Positions 15,671-24,159 of a stretch of 28,848 bases of DNA are shown here, one piece after another (within the stretch, counting starts at the first letter, position 1; each line of letters starts with the position of its first letter). This stretch comes from an uncultured Bacillaceae bacterium (GTDB lineage Bacteria > Bacillota > Bacilli > Bacillales > Cytobacillaceae). The notes below the pieces were generated by a model. The model was not told the origin of the DNA and ran no database searches. It saw nothing but the letters and a program-made list of their open reading frames with translations. The stretch lies in assembly GCA_937995745.1 (NCBI GenBank), contig CALKIU010000025.1, positions 1-28,848 of the forward strand, read 5' to 3'. The translations under genes were made by a program, and so were the position numbers.

Positions 15671-15826
15671 TTAATGTTGCCTCATTGATGAAGCCCTCAT
15701 CCGCTCTTGCGGACGGGTGTTGATGGTTCCGTCTGCCCGTTTGGATGCAAACTTCGCTTTGGCGCGGGGTTCGCCTTCAAACTTGTTGTCATGTTGATTG
15801 GGAAAATTGTGCGCTTTGTTTCTCAT
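15671..15826 (-). CDS. sspK: Small acid-soluble spore protein K
   Basis: 51 residues, as in other SspK. Starts at the ATG at 15826, which has AAAGGAGAA before it; the longer frame to 15889 lacks a ribosome site. Recognised by FPNQHDNKFEGEPRAKAKF then ASKRADGTINTRPQERMRAS, nearly colinear with B. subtilis SspK (YfhJ region). A minor forespore protein of the dormant spore core, expressed under sigma-G. Divergent from yfhJ. Confidence 0.93.
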   Translation of the reverse strand: MRNKAHNFPNQHDNKFEGEPRAKAKFASKRADGTINTRPQERMRASSMRQH

Positions 15827-15875
15827 CGGCGGTTCTCCTTTCGGATGCTTGCGTGATGTTTGTGACACGCATTTA

Positions 15876-15904
15876 TAGTATGGGCACATTTTATCGCTCT
15901 ATCA
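15876..15904 (-). promoter_or_regulatory. Candidate sigma-G promoter of sspK
   Basis: On the minus strand, CATACTA (15882-15876) fits the forespore -10 consensus CATNHTA; TGATA (15904-15900) lies 17 bases upstream as a partial -35. The predicted transcript start is about 40 bases before the sspK ATG. Confidence 0.4.
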
Positions 15905-15945
15905 ACGCGGACGGTTATTAAATATTGGCAGAGAGGCGGATGGAC

Positions 15946-16215
15946 ATGAACGACAGAAAGCAGAAACTGGCAGAATTATTGTTGGAGAAAAATTTCCGGC
16001 TGTCTTGCCATCAAGCGTTGACTTGGGTGGAGTTGTTGTGGGACGATTTTGAGACAACAAGGGCCAAAGCCGGACGGAAATATGAAGGCAGTGCGGTGAC
16101 GGAGAGAATCGTCCGTCAGTGGATTGACGCTTATGGGGACAAGCTTCACGAATTTGCGGCAACAAATCCGAAATACAAGCATTTTTTCAAAGAAAATCCG
16201 AAAAAATTTCATTAG
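15946..16215 (+). CDS. yfhJ: YfhJ family (WVELL) protein
   Basis: 89 residues from the ATG at 15946, with AGAGGCGG at normal distance; the ATG at 15940 would abut it. Contains the family's WVELLWDDFE signature near 30-39 and the tail TERIVRQWIDAYGDKLHEF. A conserved Bacillus protein of unknown function, about 88 residues, next to sspK in B. subtilis. The NPKYKHFF ending is also typical. A terminator follows directly. Confidence 0.88.
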   Translation: MNDRKQKLAELLLEKNFRLSCHQALTWVELLWDDFETTRAKAGRKYEGSAVTERIVRQWIDAYGDKLHEFAATNPKYKHFFKENPKKFH

Positions 16216-16278
16216 AAAGAGGCTGTTTAATCCGGTGTATTTTTTCGCGTTGCGATTTATGGGACAACAGCCTCTTTT
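16216..16278 (+). terminator. Terminator between converging yfhJ and yfhP
   Basis: AAAGAGGCTGTT pairs with AACAGCCTCTTT across a 38-base loop, followed by T. The same stem read leftward could serve yfhP, though its T run is shorter. Confidence 0.6.
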
Positions 16279-16301
16279 AACTGTTTTAAGGAAGAAAAAT
16301 T

Positions 16302-17282
16302 TTATTCAGGAACCACAGCAAGCTTTTTGCGCAACTTTTCTTCGCTGAAAATCCAGCCCGTATAAGATGTGATAATGTTCAGAGTCTCGTTGAGATGAAC
16401 GACGGCGACGAACGGATAATAATCTTTGCTCCGATATCTTAAATCGATAAAGCGTACTTCATAATATTGGGGATAATGTTCTATTTCCCACCGGTAGACG
16501 GGTGAAAAAGACAAAAAAGCCGAAACATTTTTATCCTTTTTGGCGGCTTCGATAATCGGCGAAGAAGGAAGTTCGACCCGCTTAAACCGATCCACGATGG
16601 TGACTTTGTTGTTGACAGCCGTCCCGACGAAAAAGTGTTCTTTGTTCATGGCGGCAATTTTCCAGTGATGGAATTTGATCGCCGGAGAGATAATGATTTG
16701 TTCCGCATCCGGAATGAGTCTCCTTACTTCTTTCTCAACTTTCCGGCGGATTGAAAACCGGAGTCCGTAATAAAAAATGAAAATGATATAAACGACCAAA
16801 AATGTGTAACCGGGATGGAACCCGAGTCCCCAGAAAATCAATCCGGCAATATGGAGTCCGAAGATGAACGGATCAAAAGTATTGATCACTCCAAGGGCAA
16901 TCCATTTGGATGAAAAAGGCCGCAGTGCTTGCGTTCCGTAAGCATTAAATATGTCCACAAAGACGTGGAGGAAGACGGCCAAAAACGTCCACAACCATAG
17001 ATGCACCAAATTCGCTTCCGGGAAGAACGGGTAGATGACGGCAATAATGGCGAACGGCCATAATAAAACAGCGGGAATGGAATGGGTAATCCCGCGGTGA
17101 TTGCGGATATAGACGGCATTATCTTTTAATTTTAAAACGGTATCGATATCCGGGGCTTGTGACCCGATTACGGTTCCGAGAAGGATGGCGGACATTGTCG
17201 CCGTAGAGTTCGCCGCAACAGGATCCAAAGTGGCAAGTCCGCCGAGTGCCAGCCCCATGACGAAATGCGTGCCTGTGTCCAC
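16302..17282 (-). CDS. yfhP: YfhP, membrane-bound metal-dependent hydrolase family
   Basis: 326 residues from the GTG at 17282. The frame is open to 17369, but AAAGGAGGT stands eight bases before the GTG and the product then begins (M)DTGTHFVMGLALGGLATLDP, the conserved N-terminus. Family of YdjM / DUF457 proteins: metal-ligand-like residues in THFVMG, SQAPDIDTVLKL (about 49-60) and NHRGITHSIP (about 67-76), four or five membrane helices up to about 190, then a soluble C-terminal domain. In B. subtilis YfhP is reported as a repressor of the neighbouring yfhQ (mutY)/fabL genes, a claim I recall but cannot check. Divergent from mutY. Confidence 0.88.
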   Translation of the reverse strand: MDTGTHFVMGLALGGLATLDPVAANSTATMSAILLGTVIGSQAPDIDTVLKLKDNAVYIRNHRGITHSIPAVLLWPFAIIAVIYPFFPEANLVHLWLWTFLAVFLHVFVDIFNAYGTQALRPFSSKWIALGVINTFDPFIFGLHIAGLIFWGLGFHPGYTFLVVYIIFIFYYGLRFSIRRKVEKEVRRLIPDAEQIIISPAIKFHHWKIAAMNKEHFFVGTAVNNKVTIVDRFKRVELPSSPIIEAAKKDKNVSAFLSFSPVYRWEIEHYPQYYEVRFIDLRYRSKDYYPFVAVVHLNETLNIITSYTGWIFSEEKLRKKLAVVPE

Positions 17283-17410
17283 AGGGAGGACCTCCTTTGT
17301 TGGAAATGAGTCATAGCAATTTTTAAAAACAGTTGTGAAAACTTGAGTTGGTTTTTTGTTATTTTTCATTGTATCAGCTAAACTTGATGAAACATAGAGA
17401 AATGCGCCTT

Positions 17411-17439
17411 TTTACAGAATTTTAATAACGCTGTACGAT
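17411..17439 (+). promoter_or_regulatory. Candidate mutY promoter
   Basis: TTTACA (17411-17416), 17-base spacer, TACGAT (17434-17439), about 65 bases before the start codon. Confidence 0.5.
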
Positions 17440-17506
17440 ATGAAATGGGTTCTTTTTGTATATTCTTTCCCGGAATGGACCGGAATAACACGAGCGGAGG
17501 TTAAAG

Positions 17507-18607
17507 ATGAATGATCCGTTGAAACATCTGGAAGCATTGGATATACAATCATTTCAGAAACATTTGATTTCCTGGTTTGAGAGGGAAAAACGCGATTTGC
17601 CGTGGCGGAAGAGCAAAGACCCTTATAAAATCTGGGTGTCGGAGATCATGCTGCAACAGACGAGAGTGGATACGGTGATTCCGTATTTCAACAATTTTAT
17701 CAGGAAGTTTCCGACGCTGAAAAGTCTGGCAGAAGCTGATGAAGACGAGGTTTTAAAGGCTTGGGAAGGATTGGGATATTATTCCCGCGCCCGGAACCTT
17801 CATGCGGCCGTTAAGGAAGTTCAGGAAAAATATGGAGGAAAAGTGCCAAAGACAAAGAAAGAGATCACTTCATTAAAAGGAGTCGGTCCATACACGGCCG
17901 GCGCTATTTTGTCTATCGCCTACGGAGTGCCTGAACCGGCCGTCGACGGCAATGTCATGAGGGTATTGTCGAGAATATTGCTCATACGGGAAGACATTTC
18001 TAAACCGTCGGCCAGAAAAATCTTTGAAGAAGCGGCCGGACAAATGATTTCCCGGGACAATCCATCTGCCTTTAATCAAGGACTGATGGAATTGGGGGCG
18101 TTGATTTGCACGCCGGTTTCGCCCGGATGTTTGCTGTGCCCGGTTCAAGAGTTTTGCCTCGCCCGGCGGGAAGGCGTTCAAGAAGAATTGCCCGTAAAAA
18201 CGAGAGGACAGAAGCAGCGCCGCGTTTCGTTGGCTGCTTTTGTTTTACAAGACAAGGAAGGAAGAACGCTGATCCGAAAACGGCCGGAAGAAGGACTGCT
18301 TGCAAAATTATGGGAATTTCCAACGATCGAACTGGCTTTTCCATTATTATATGAAAAGACAGAATTTATTAGAATTCTTCGCGAAAAAATGGGGATTGAG
18401 GCGGAAGTGGAGCAAAAGGCGGGACGCATTGTTCATGTATTTTCCCATTTGATATGGGAGATTGATGTTTTTGCGGGACGGCTCATTTCTTATTCAAAGC
18501 AGGATGAACATTCTGTGCGCCTTGTTTCCAAAGAGGACATTCAAAATTTTGCCTTCCCCGTCCCGTATCAAAAAATGGTCAACCGGTTTTATTTGAAAGA
18601 ACAGTAA
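17507..18607 (+). CDS. mutY: A/G-specific adenine glycosylase MutY
   Basis: 366 residues, usual length. Removes adenine mispaired with 8-oxoguanine in base-excision repair. N-terminal HhH-GPD domain: catalytic E46 in VSEIMLQQTRVD, helix-hairpin-helix LKGVGPYTAGA (about 123-133), catalytic D147 in AVDGNVMRV. The iron-sulfur loop has C201-x6-C208-x2-C211-x5-C217, the full four-cysteine set. The C-terminal NUDIX-like domain (about 233-360) recognises 8-oxoguanine. GCGGAGG precedes the ATG. Same place, beside yfhP and fabL, as B. subtilis yfhQ. Confidence 0.96.
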   Translation: MNDPLKHLEALDIQSFQKHLISWFEREKRDLPWRKSKDPYKIWVSEIMLQQTRVDTVIPYFNNFIRKFPTLKSLAEADEDEVLKAWEGLGYYSRARNLHAAVKEVQEKYGGKVPKTKKEITSLKGVGPYTAGAILSIAYGVPEPAVDGNVMRVLSRILLIREDISKPSARKIFEEAAGQMISRDNPSAFNQGLMELGALICTPVSPGCLLCPVQEFCLARREGVQEELPVKTRGQKQRRVSLAAFVLQDKEGRTLIRKRPEEGLLAKLWEFPTIELAFPLLYEKTEFIRILREKMGIEAEVEQKAGRIVHVFSHLIWEIDVFAGRLISYSKQDEHSVRLVSKEDIQNFAFPVPYQKMVNRFYLKEQ

Positions 18608-18804
18608 AAATTCACAAGCCGTCGGAGGAAAAATTCCCGTGAGAGAGTTCTTCCGGTCCCGGCGTGGTTTCCCCGTTAGAATGGACGGCTGATGCCGTTT
18701 TATAACGTGCGGCGGGTTTTCCGCAAAGCAAATGTGTTGCTTTATGGCGCCGCCGCTGCCGGCACCTGCTGCCTGAGCAGGAAAATGCAAAGTTTTTGCG
18801 GTGA

Positions 18805-18833
18805 TTGAATTGTCCGGCAAGAACCGATAAAAT
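18805..18833 (+). promoter_or_regulatory. fabL promoter
   Basis: TTGAAT (18805-18810), 17-base spacer, TAAAAT (18828-18833), 60 bases before the start codon. Confidence 0.6.
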
Positions 18834-18893
18834 GAAAGAATCAGTTAAAAACCATCATTTTTTCCAGGCAATTTTTAAAAAGAGGTGGTCCAT

Positions 18894-19643
18894 ATGCCGG
18901 AAAAAGTTGCCCTTGTGACCGGGAGCAGCCGGGGGATCGGCAAGGCAACGGCGTTAAGATTGGCTGAAGAAGGATACAACATTGTCGTAAATTATGTGCG
19001 CAACAAAAAAGCGGCGCTGGAAACGGCGGATGAAATAAAAGCGTTGGGCCGCAAAGCTCTGGTTGTCAAAGCCAACGTGGGGGATGTTGAAAAAATTAAA
19101 GATTTGTTTGCGGAAATCGAACGCGAATTTGGCAGGCTGGATGTTTTTATCAACAATGCCGCTTCGGGAGTCCAGCGCCCTTTAATGGAACTTGAGCAGA
19201 AGCATTGGGATTGGACGATGAACATCAACAGCCGGGCGCTTCTTTTTTGCGCCCAGGAAGCGGCCAAACTGATGGAACGGACAGGCGGCGGGAAAATTGT
19301 CAGTGTCAGCTCCATCGGTTCGATCCGCGTATTGGAAAACTATACGGCGGTGGGGGTATCGAAAGCTGCCCTTGAAGCGTTGACCCGTTATTTGGCGGTG
19401 GAACTGGCACCGAAAAATATTGTCGTCAACGCTGTTTCCGGCGGAGCAGTGGATACGGAGGCCCTTCAATCGTTTCCCAACAGGGAAGAATTGCTTGCGC
19501 AAGCGAAAGAAAAGACTCCGGCCGGAAGAATGGTGGAAATCGATGATATCGTCAATGCGATTATGTTTTTGGTGAGCGATAAAGCCAATATGATTCGCGG
19601 CCAGACGATTATTGTGGACGGCGGCATTTCCCTTCGGTTATAA
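18894..19643 (+). CDS. fabL: Enoyl-ACP reductase III FabL
   Basis: 249 residues. An NADPH-dependent short-chain dehydrogenase that reduces enoyl-ACP in fatty-acid elongation. Rossmann motif TGSSRGIGKA (9-18), NNAASG (87-92), serine-rich SVSSIGS (137-143), and Y150-x6-K157, the FabL-type Y-x6-K spacing that separates enoyl reductases from the Y-x3-K ketoacyl reductases. The ATG at 18894 follows AGAGGTGG; an in-frame GTG at 18885 lies inside that ribosome site. Matches B. subtilis YgaA in length and position, between mutY and sspE. FabL is less sensitive to triclosan than FabI, from published work on B. subtilis. Confidence 0.93.
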   Translation: MPEKVALVTGSSRGIGKATALRLAEEGYNIVVNYVRNKKAALETADEIKALGRKALVVKANVGDVEKIKDLFAEIEREFGRLDVFINNAASGVQRPLMELEQKHWDWTMNINSRALLFCAQEAAKLMERTGGGKIVSVSSIGSIRVLENYTAVGVSKAALEALTRYLAVELAPKNIVVNAVSGGAVDTEALQSFPNREELLAQAKEKTPAGRMVEIDDIVNAIMFLVSDKANMIRGQTIIVDGGISLRL

Positions 19644-19747
19644 ATCTCGGTCTTTGGAATTCATGAAATCTGTTTTAAAAATATTTTGTGGAAAAAGGGA
19701 TATTTCTTCCACGCTTGGTTACATTAAAAAGCGTGGAGGTGAAAACG

Positions 19748-19912
19748 ATGGCAAAAAACCAAAAGAAAACGAAGGCTGGCACAAATATTCAAGAAGTTCG
19801 CCAGCAAAATGCCCAGGCTGCACAAGGCCAGTACGGTACCGAATTTGCCAGTGAAACAAACGTTCAAGAAGTAAGACAACAAAACCAGCAAGCGGAAAAA
19901 AACAAAAAATAA
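19748..19912 (+). CDS. sspE: Gamma-type small acid-soluble spore protein
   Basis: 54 residues. Starts MAKNQKKTKAGTN and carries two copies of the gamma-SASP motif (NIQEVRQQNAQA and NVQEVRQQNQQA) joined by GQYGTEFASETN; TEFASE is the GPR-protease cleavage signature. It is short for SspE (B. subtilis 84 residues). An amino-acid reserve in the dormant spore, degraded at germination; not DNA-binding. GGAGGTGA precedes the ATG. A forespore promoter probably lies in the 100 bases upstream (a CATTAAA element near 19723), but the match is poor. Position after fabL matches B. subtilis. Confidence 0.93.
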   Translation: MAKNQKKTKAGTNIQEVRQQNAQAAQGQYGTEFASETNVQEVRQQNQQAEKNKK

Positions 19913-19936
19913 GCTGAGGGCTTTATGTACTAATAG

Positions 19937-19975
19937 AAAGATGCTCTTTCTTTGCGGAGAAAGAGCATCTTTTTT
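19937..19975 (+). terminator. Terminator of sspE
   Basis: A 15-bp perfect stem (AAAGATGCTCTTTCT / AGAAAGAGCATCTTT) with a short loop, followed by T. Confidence 0.9.
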
Positions 19976-20395
19976 CTTACGGCATCTTTCTTTGGGAATG
20001 CAAATACATTGAAAAGAAGAGAGCCGCGGTTGTTGCCGCCTATCGTTGTCAAGCCAAAATCACGTATATCGGATTCATTTGCATCAGCGAATATTGAAGG
20101 ATTACGGGCCGCGGCAGAAGACCGGCAATTTTGGGAGAACTTATGACTATAAAAGAAAGTTTCCGGAAATCGTTTTTGCGGAGGGGGGACAAAGCGGATT
20201 GTTTAAAGTTCCCTGTCGAAGCCGTTATAATGAAAATAACCATTTTGCATGACCCGGATGCCGTGATTGGGCAGAGGGGCGGTTCAAATAAAAACGTATT
20301 GAAAGCGGAGAATGTGATGCAAGCTGTGATGATACGGTATAGGGAAGGGTGTCCGGGAAAAGGGCAGTTTCTCGAAAATGGAAGTGGGGTAAATG
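19976..20395 (+). other. Gap between sspE and ygaC
   Basis: About 420 bases. B. subtilis has ygaB here; I find no equivalent frame on either strand. The only element I support is the ygaC promoter near 20202-20231. Confidence 0.55.
20202..20231 (+). promoter_or_regulatory. Candidate ygaC promoter
   Basis: A perfect -10 TATAAT (20226-20231) with TTTAAA 18 bases upstream (20202-20207). It gives a leader of about 160 bases. Confidence 0.45.
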
Positions 20396-20926
20396 ATGCT
20401 TGTACCTAAAGAAGGAGAAATCATACAAATTCGAAGCTATAAACATAATGAACAAATTCACCGGATATGGCATCAAAATACCATTCTCAAAGGAACCAGA
20501 AATACGGTCATCGGGGGAAATGATCAAACCCTCGTGACGGAAGCGGACGGAAGGACATGGGTGACTCGGGAGCCGGCTATTTTTTATTTTCATTCCCAAT
20601 ATTGGTTTAATATCATCGGAATGCTCCGCAAGGACGGAATTTATTATTATTGCAATTTAAGTTCCCCCTTTATTTTTAATAAAAAAACGTTGGCATATAT
20701 TGATTATGATTTGGATGTCAAAGTTTTTCCGGATATGACTTATCTTTTGGTGGATGAGGACGAGTATGAAAAACACCGGAAAGAAATGAATTATCCGGAT
20801 TTTGTCGACCGCATGCTGAGGAAACATATCGATCTTTTAATCCAGTGGATTCACCAAAGAAAAGGGCCGTTTGCCCCTGATTTTATCGACACATGGTACG
20901 ACCGTTATTTGACTTACAGAAATTGA
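20396..20926 (+). CDS. ntdP: Nucleoside tri-/diphosphatase, DUF402 family (YgaC / NtdP-like)
   Basis: 176 residues, standard length. DUF402 beta-barrel phosphatase fold: SYKHNEQIHRIWH near 14-26, TLVTEADGRTWVTREPA near 45-61, FYFHSQYWFNIIGM near 62-75, and the ligand-rich DYDLDVKVFPDMTYLLVDEDEYE near 102-124. The C-terminal HQRKGPFAPDFIDTWYDRYL is strictly kept with B. subtilis YgaC. Staphylococcal relatives hydrolyse nucleoside tri- and diphosphates and affect virulence (published as NtdP, from memory). The ATG at 20396 is favoured over the adjacent ATG at 20393 by spacing from GTGGGGT; the choice is close. Convergent with ygaE. Confidence 0.92.
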   Translation: MLVPKEGEIIQIRSYKHNEQIHRIWHQNTILKGTRNTVIGGNDQTLVTEADGRTWVTREPAIFYFHSQYWFNIIGMLRKDGIYYYCNLSSPFIFNKKTLAYIDYDLDVKVFPDMTYLLVDEDEYEKHRKEMNYPDFVDRMLRKHIDLLIQWIHQRKGPFAPDFIDTWYDRYLTYRN

Positions 20927-20955
20927 ATATGGATAAAACCGGGAAGCGATTAATT

Positions 20956-20985
20956 AAAAAGAGCAGCTGAAGAATTCAGCTGCTC
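20956..20985 (-). terminator. Terminator shared by ygaC and ygaE
   Basis: GAGCAGCTGAA-GAA-TTCAGCTGCTC, an 11-bp stem. Read leftward it is followed by TTTTTAATTAAT and includes the last bases of the ygaE stop codon. Read rightward the tail is AATTTTCC, so it may act both ways. Confidence 0.75.
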
Positions 20986-22066
20986 AATTTTCCGATAATT
21001 TTTGAATGGATATTTTGTTTTCCTTTTGATGATATGTAAGGAAACTGGTAACCAGCAAGTCGAGATGTTCGAGATCATCGTTGTATTCGATGATGGACGA
21101 GACGATTTGCATGATGTGGAAAAAGGTTGCTTCATGTTCAAAGTTCAAATTTTTTTGTTGGGCGATGAACACACTGAACAATTCTTTCCGGTTGATTCTC
21201 GTGACATCATCCTCGACGATGGCCACCGGTTTTACCTTTCCGATGAATTTCAGCATGATTTGTTCATGCAGTTCCAGCAAGTAATCCATCTGCTGCTGGA
21301 TTTCCCGCTGAACTTTTTCCGGCAAAAGGGAAAATTCATTTTCATGGCGATGCAAACGATTTAAAACGTCCAAAGCTTGTTTTGCCGTGATAATCATTTG
21401 CCGGTAAATCACCAATTTCCTCGCTTTTACGAATCTGTACTTTTTGTAATAACTTCTTTCTTCCTTATACATATTGTAAAGCTCTTCTGCTTCACGAAGT
21501 TCATCTCTGAGCTTCTTAATGTCTTTTTTTAACAAAGAATATTCTGTTGCACGGCGGGTGCAGACACGAATCCATTTGGAGATTTCTTCCGTCAGATAAG
21601 ATATTTTGTAATACAGTTTGTTTTCGTATTTTGGCGGCATAAAGGCAAGGTTTACGATAAAAGCGGAAAACACACCGAGCATAATCGTGGCAAACCGCAA
21701 CAAGGCAAATTCGATAAATGAGTCGCTCGGGCTTTCCATAATAACGATCATGGTCACGACTGAAAGCGAGATCGTTTTTTCCAGTCTCAGCCTCAGATTG
21801 ATGGCGATCAGAATAATGGCCGCCAAACCGATGATGATAGGATGGTTGCCCAATGTAAAAACGCAAATGACAGCGATAACTGCTCCGATGACATTCCCTT
21901 GGATTTGTTCGACAATGGTTAGATACGAACGGTAAATCGTAGGCTGGATGGCAAAAACAGCCGCAATCGGTGCAAAGACCGGTGTAGGCAGTTTGAGAAG
22001 TTCCGCCAAGAGCAGCGATAAAACAATGGCAACACCGGTTTTTAACATGCGGGCGCCGAACTTCAT
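20984..22066 (-). CDS. ygaE: Aromatic-acid-exporter family membrane protein (YgaE)
   Basis: 360 residues. Four to six N-terminal membrane helices (about 7-25, 27-45, 56-72, 74-90, 96-110, 120-140; the segments GVAIVLSLLLAELLK, VFAPIAAVFAIQ and IIIGLAAIILIAINLRL are clear), then a long soluble helical region (about 150-345) rich in charged residues and coiled-coil-like. This is the layout of the ArAE_1 / FUSC-like (DUF939, UPF0421) family, proposed aromatic-acid exporters; the substrate is unproven. AAAGGAAAT precedes the ATG. In B. subtilis ygaE sits between ygaD and gsaB; ygaD is missing here. Confidence 0.88.
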   Translation of the reverse strand: MKFGARMLKTGVAIVLSLLLAELLKLPTPVFAPIAAVFAIQPTIYRSYLTIVEQIQGNVIGAVIAVICVFTLGNHPIIIGLAAIILIAINLRLRLEKTISLSVVTMIVIMESPSDSFIEFALLRFATIMLGVFSAFIVNLAFMPPKYENKLYYKISYLTEEISKWIRVCTRRATEYSLLKKDIKKLRDELREAEELYNMYKEERSYYKKYRFVKARKLVIYRQMIITAKQALDVLNRLHRHENEFSLLPEKVQREIQQQMDYLLELHEQIMLKFIGKVKPVAIVEDDVTRINRKELFSVFIAQQKNLNFEHEATFFHIMQIVSSIIEYNDDLEHLDLLVTSFLTYHQKENKISIQKLSEN

Positions 22067-22483
22067 GGCTCAATTTCCTTTCCCAAAAATGCAGGACTCT
22101 TCTTCCGGCAGGCACCATGTTTTTAAAAAAGGACGCCTGTGCTCAAAAACGTGAACAAAAATGATGCAAGAAAAGCCCCTCATTTTTTCTATAATGTGTA
22201 TATACTTCATCTATACTTTAGCCGATTATGCCATATTAAACAATTCAGTACTATACAGATAACCGTATCTGATTGCAAGTGAAAGTTTCGGAAAGCATGC
22301 GAATGTTGACAGGGGAGCGGGAAGGATGATTTAAACAATATTATTACGTTAAATACAGTTTGTGTTTTGTAAAAAATATTTGCCTCCGGGAATATAGAAG
22401 CCACCCCGGACTCCGGCGGGGGCGGAACCCAGGCGGTTTTCCGCCCCGCATTCCGGGGGAAATTCCGGCCGGAGCCTGCAGGA
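22067..22483. other. Non-coding gap between gsaB and ygaE
   Basis: About 420 bases, with an AT-rich part near ygaE and a GC-rich part (22390-22483) near gsaB. On the minus strand GGGGCGGAA and TTCCGCCCC pair to form a strong hairpin past the gsaB stop, with no T tract. No gene supported. Confidence 0.5.
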
Positions 22484-23779
22484 TTATTCCCGTGCCATTT
22501 GTTCAAAAACACGGTCAACTGCTTCAATTGTGTAGTCTATATCTTCTTTCGTATGGGCGATGGTGATGAACCATGCTTCATATTTGGAAGGAGCAAGGTT
22601 GATCCCTTGCCGGAGCATTCGTTTGAAGAAACGGGCGAACATTTCTCCATCGGTGCTTTCCGCGTCTGCGTAGTTTTCCACTTTTTTATCGGTAAAGAAA
22701 ACGGTCAGGGCTCCTTTTAAGCGGTTAATCGTCACAGGGATTCCATGTTTTTTGGCCGCTTGGAGAATTCCGTTTTCCAGTCTTGCCCCCAGTTCGTCCA
22801 AATACTCATAAACCCCTTCTTGTTTCAAAACTTCCAAGCAGGCAATTCCGGCAAGCATAGAAGCCGGGTTTCCGGCCATTGTTCCGGCCTGGTAAGCAGG
22901 TCCAAGGGGGGCCACTTGTTCCATGATTTCCGCTTTGCCGCCGTATGCTCCAATTGGCAGGCCTCCGCCAATAATTTTGCCCATGGCGGTTAAATCCGGT
23001 TTAATTCCGTACAGATCTTGCGCTCCGCCGTACATAAAGCGGAAAGCGGTAATCACTTCATCATAAATGACCAGGGCGCCGGCTTCGTGGGCCAGATCAT
23101 TCACCTGTTTAAGAAAGCCTTCTTTCGGTTCCACAATCCCGAAGTTTCCGACAATCGGTTCCACGAGAACGGCAGCCACTTCTTTTCCCCATGCGTTCAA
23201 TGCTTCTTTAAATGATTCAATGTCATTAAAAGGAACGGTAATGACATCTTGGGCGATGCTTTTCGGAACGCCGGCGGAGTCCGGGGTGCCCAATGTGGAA
23301 GGGCCGGAGCCGGCTGCGACCAGAACGAGATCGGAATGGCCGTGATAACAGCCGGCGAATTTAATGATTTTGTCCCGGCCCGTAAAAGCGCGGGCAACGC
23401 GGATGGTAGTCATGACCGCTTCGGTCCCCGAGTTGGTAAAGCGCACTTTTTCAAGATTGGGCATGGCTTCTTTCAGCATTTTGGCAAATTGTATTTCATA
23501 TGGAGTCGGAGTGCCGTACAGGACGCCGTTTTCGGCGGCTTTTTTAATCGCTTCGGTGATATGGGGATGGGCGTGGCCGGTGATGATAGGTCCGTAAGCG
23601 CCTAAGTAATCAATATATTTGTTGCCGTCCACATCCCAGAAGTAAGCCCCTTTGGCCCGTTCCATGACTACCGGCGCGCCGCCGCCCACGGCTTTATACG
23701 AACGGGAAGGACTGTTTACCCCTCCGACGATGTGCTTTAAGGCTTCTTCGTATAACTGTTCGGATTTGGAAAAATTCAT
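22484..23779 (-). CDS. gsaB: Glutamate-1-semialdehyde 2,1-aminomutase (second copy, GsaB)
   Basis: 431 residues, normal for the family. A cytoplasmic PLP enzyme that turns glutamate-1-semialdehyde into 5-aminolevulinate, the first common heme precursor. Motifs: NSGTEAVMTTIRVAR (116-130), CYHGHSD (144-150), YDEVITAFR (239-247), PLP lysine K268 in AMGKIIGGGLPIGAYGG, and AGTMAGNP. AAGGAGGT precedes the ATG. Bacillus genomes usually carry hemL inside the hem operon and this stand-alone paralogue near perR. It probably raises heme supply in peroxide stress, since B. subtilis hem genes are PerR-linked; this is inference as no Per box is evident before it. Confidence 0.93.
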   Translation of the reverse strand: MNFSKSEQLYEEALKHIVGGVNSPSRSYKAVGGGAPVVMERAKGAYFWDVDGNKYIDYLGAYGPIITGHAHPHITEAIKKAAENGVLYGTPTPYEIQFAKMLKEAMPNLEKVRFTNSGTEAVMTTIRVARAFTGRDKIIKFAGCYHGHSDLVLVAAGSGPSTLGTPDSAGVPKSIAQDVITVPFNDIESFKEALNAWGKEVAAVLVEPIVGNFGIVEPKEGFLKQVNDLAHEAGALVIYDEVITAFRFMYGGAQDLYGIKPDLTAMGKIIGGGLPIGAYGGKAEIMEQVAPLGPAYQAGTMAGNPASMLAGIACLEVLKQEGVYEYLDELGARLENGILQAAKKHGIPVTINRLKGALTVFFTDKKVENYADAESTDGEMFARFFKRMLRQGINLAPSKYEAWFITIAHTKEDIDYTIEAVDRVFEQMARE

Positions 23780-24159
23780 GGTTAATAACCTCCTTGGTTT
23801 ATAACGAATGGAGCCGGACGTGAATGTCCGCCCGTTTTTTCAATTGGTGAAACAATGCACAAAAAGAGTATCGGAATCGCCTCAACGCAGAGGACAAAAG
23901 CGCGGATTTATGCACCTCCATGAACATCCAAGAAATATTGTAGCACTTTTGGCGGAAAAATTGGCTGTCATTTCAAAAACGGCGCATCAAGAGCGGTTTT
24001 CGGGATTTTCTCCGGGGTTTGGTTGGAAATTCTTTTTATATACGAAAAGTTACGTGTCAAGACAAGCGTTCTATTAAAAAATGTCGCGAGTATAAATAGA
24101 TTAGACAAGGCTGAAATGGGACAGAGACGGGGAAAAATACCTGTCGGGAGAGGAAATGG
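23780..24159. other. Divergent gap between gsaB and the channel gene
   Basis: About 380 bases without a gene. A candidate gsaB promoter on the minus strand has TTGACA at 24060-24055 with AT-rich TATATAAAAA downstream, spacing 14-16. A hairpin with CGGAC / GTCCG arms and a T run lies at 23815-23840. Neither is strong. Confidence 0.4.

Noticed and set aside
19976..20395. ygaB between sspE and ygaC
   Set aside because: B. subtilis has it here, but no frame on either strand looks like a coiled-coil YgaB.
21516..22118. 200-residue minus-strand frame
   Set aside because: An alternative frame of ygaE; cysteine- and histidine-rich and without domain, while the ygaE frame has clear membrane helices.
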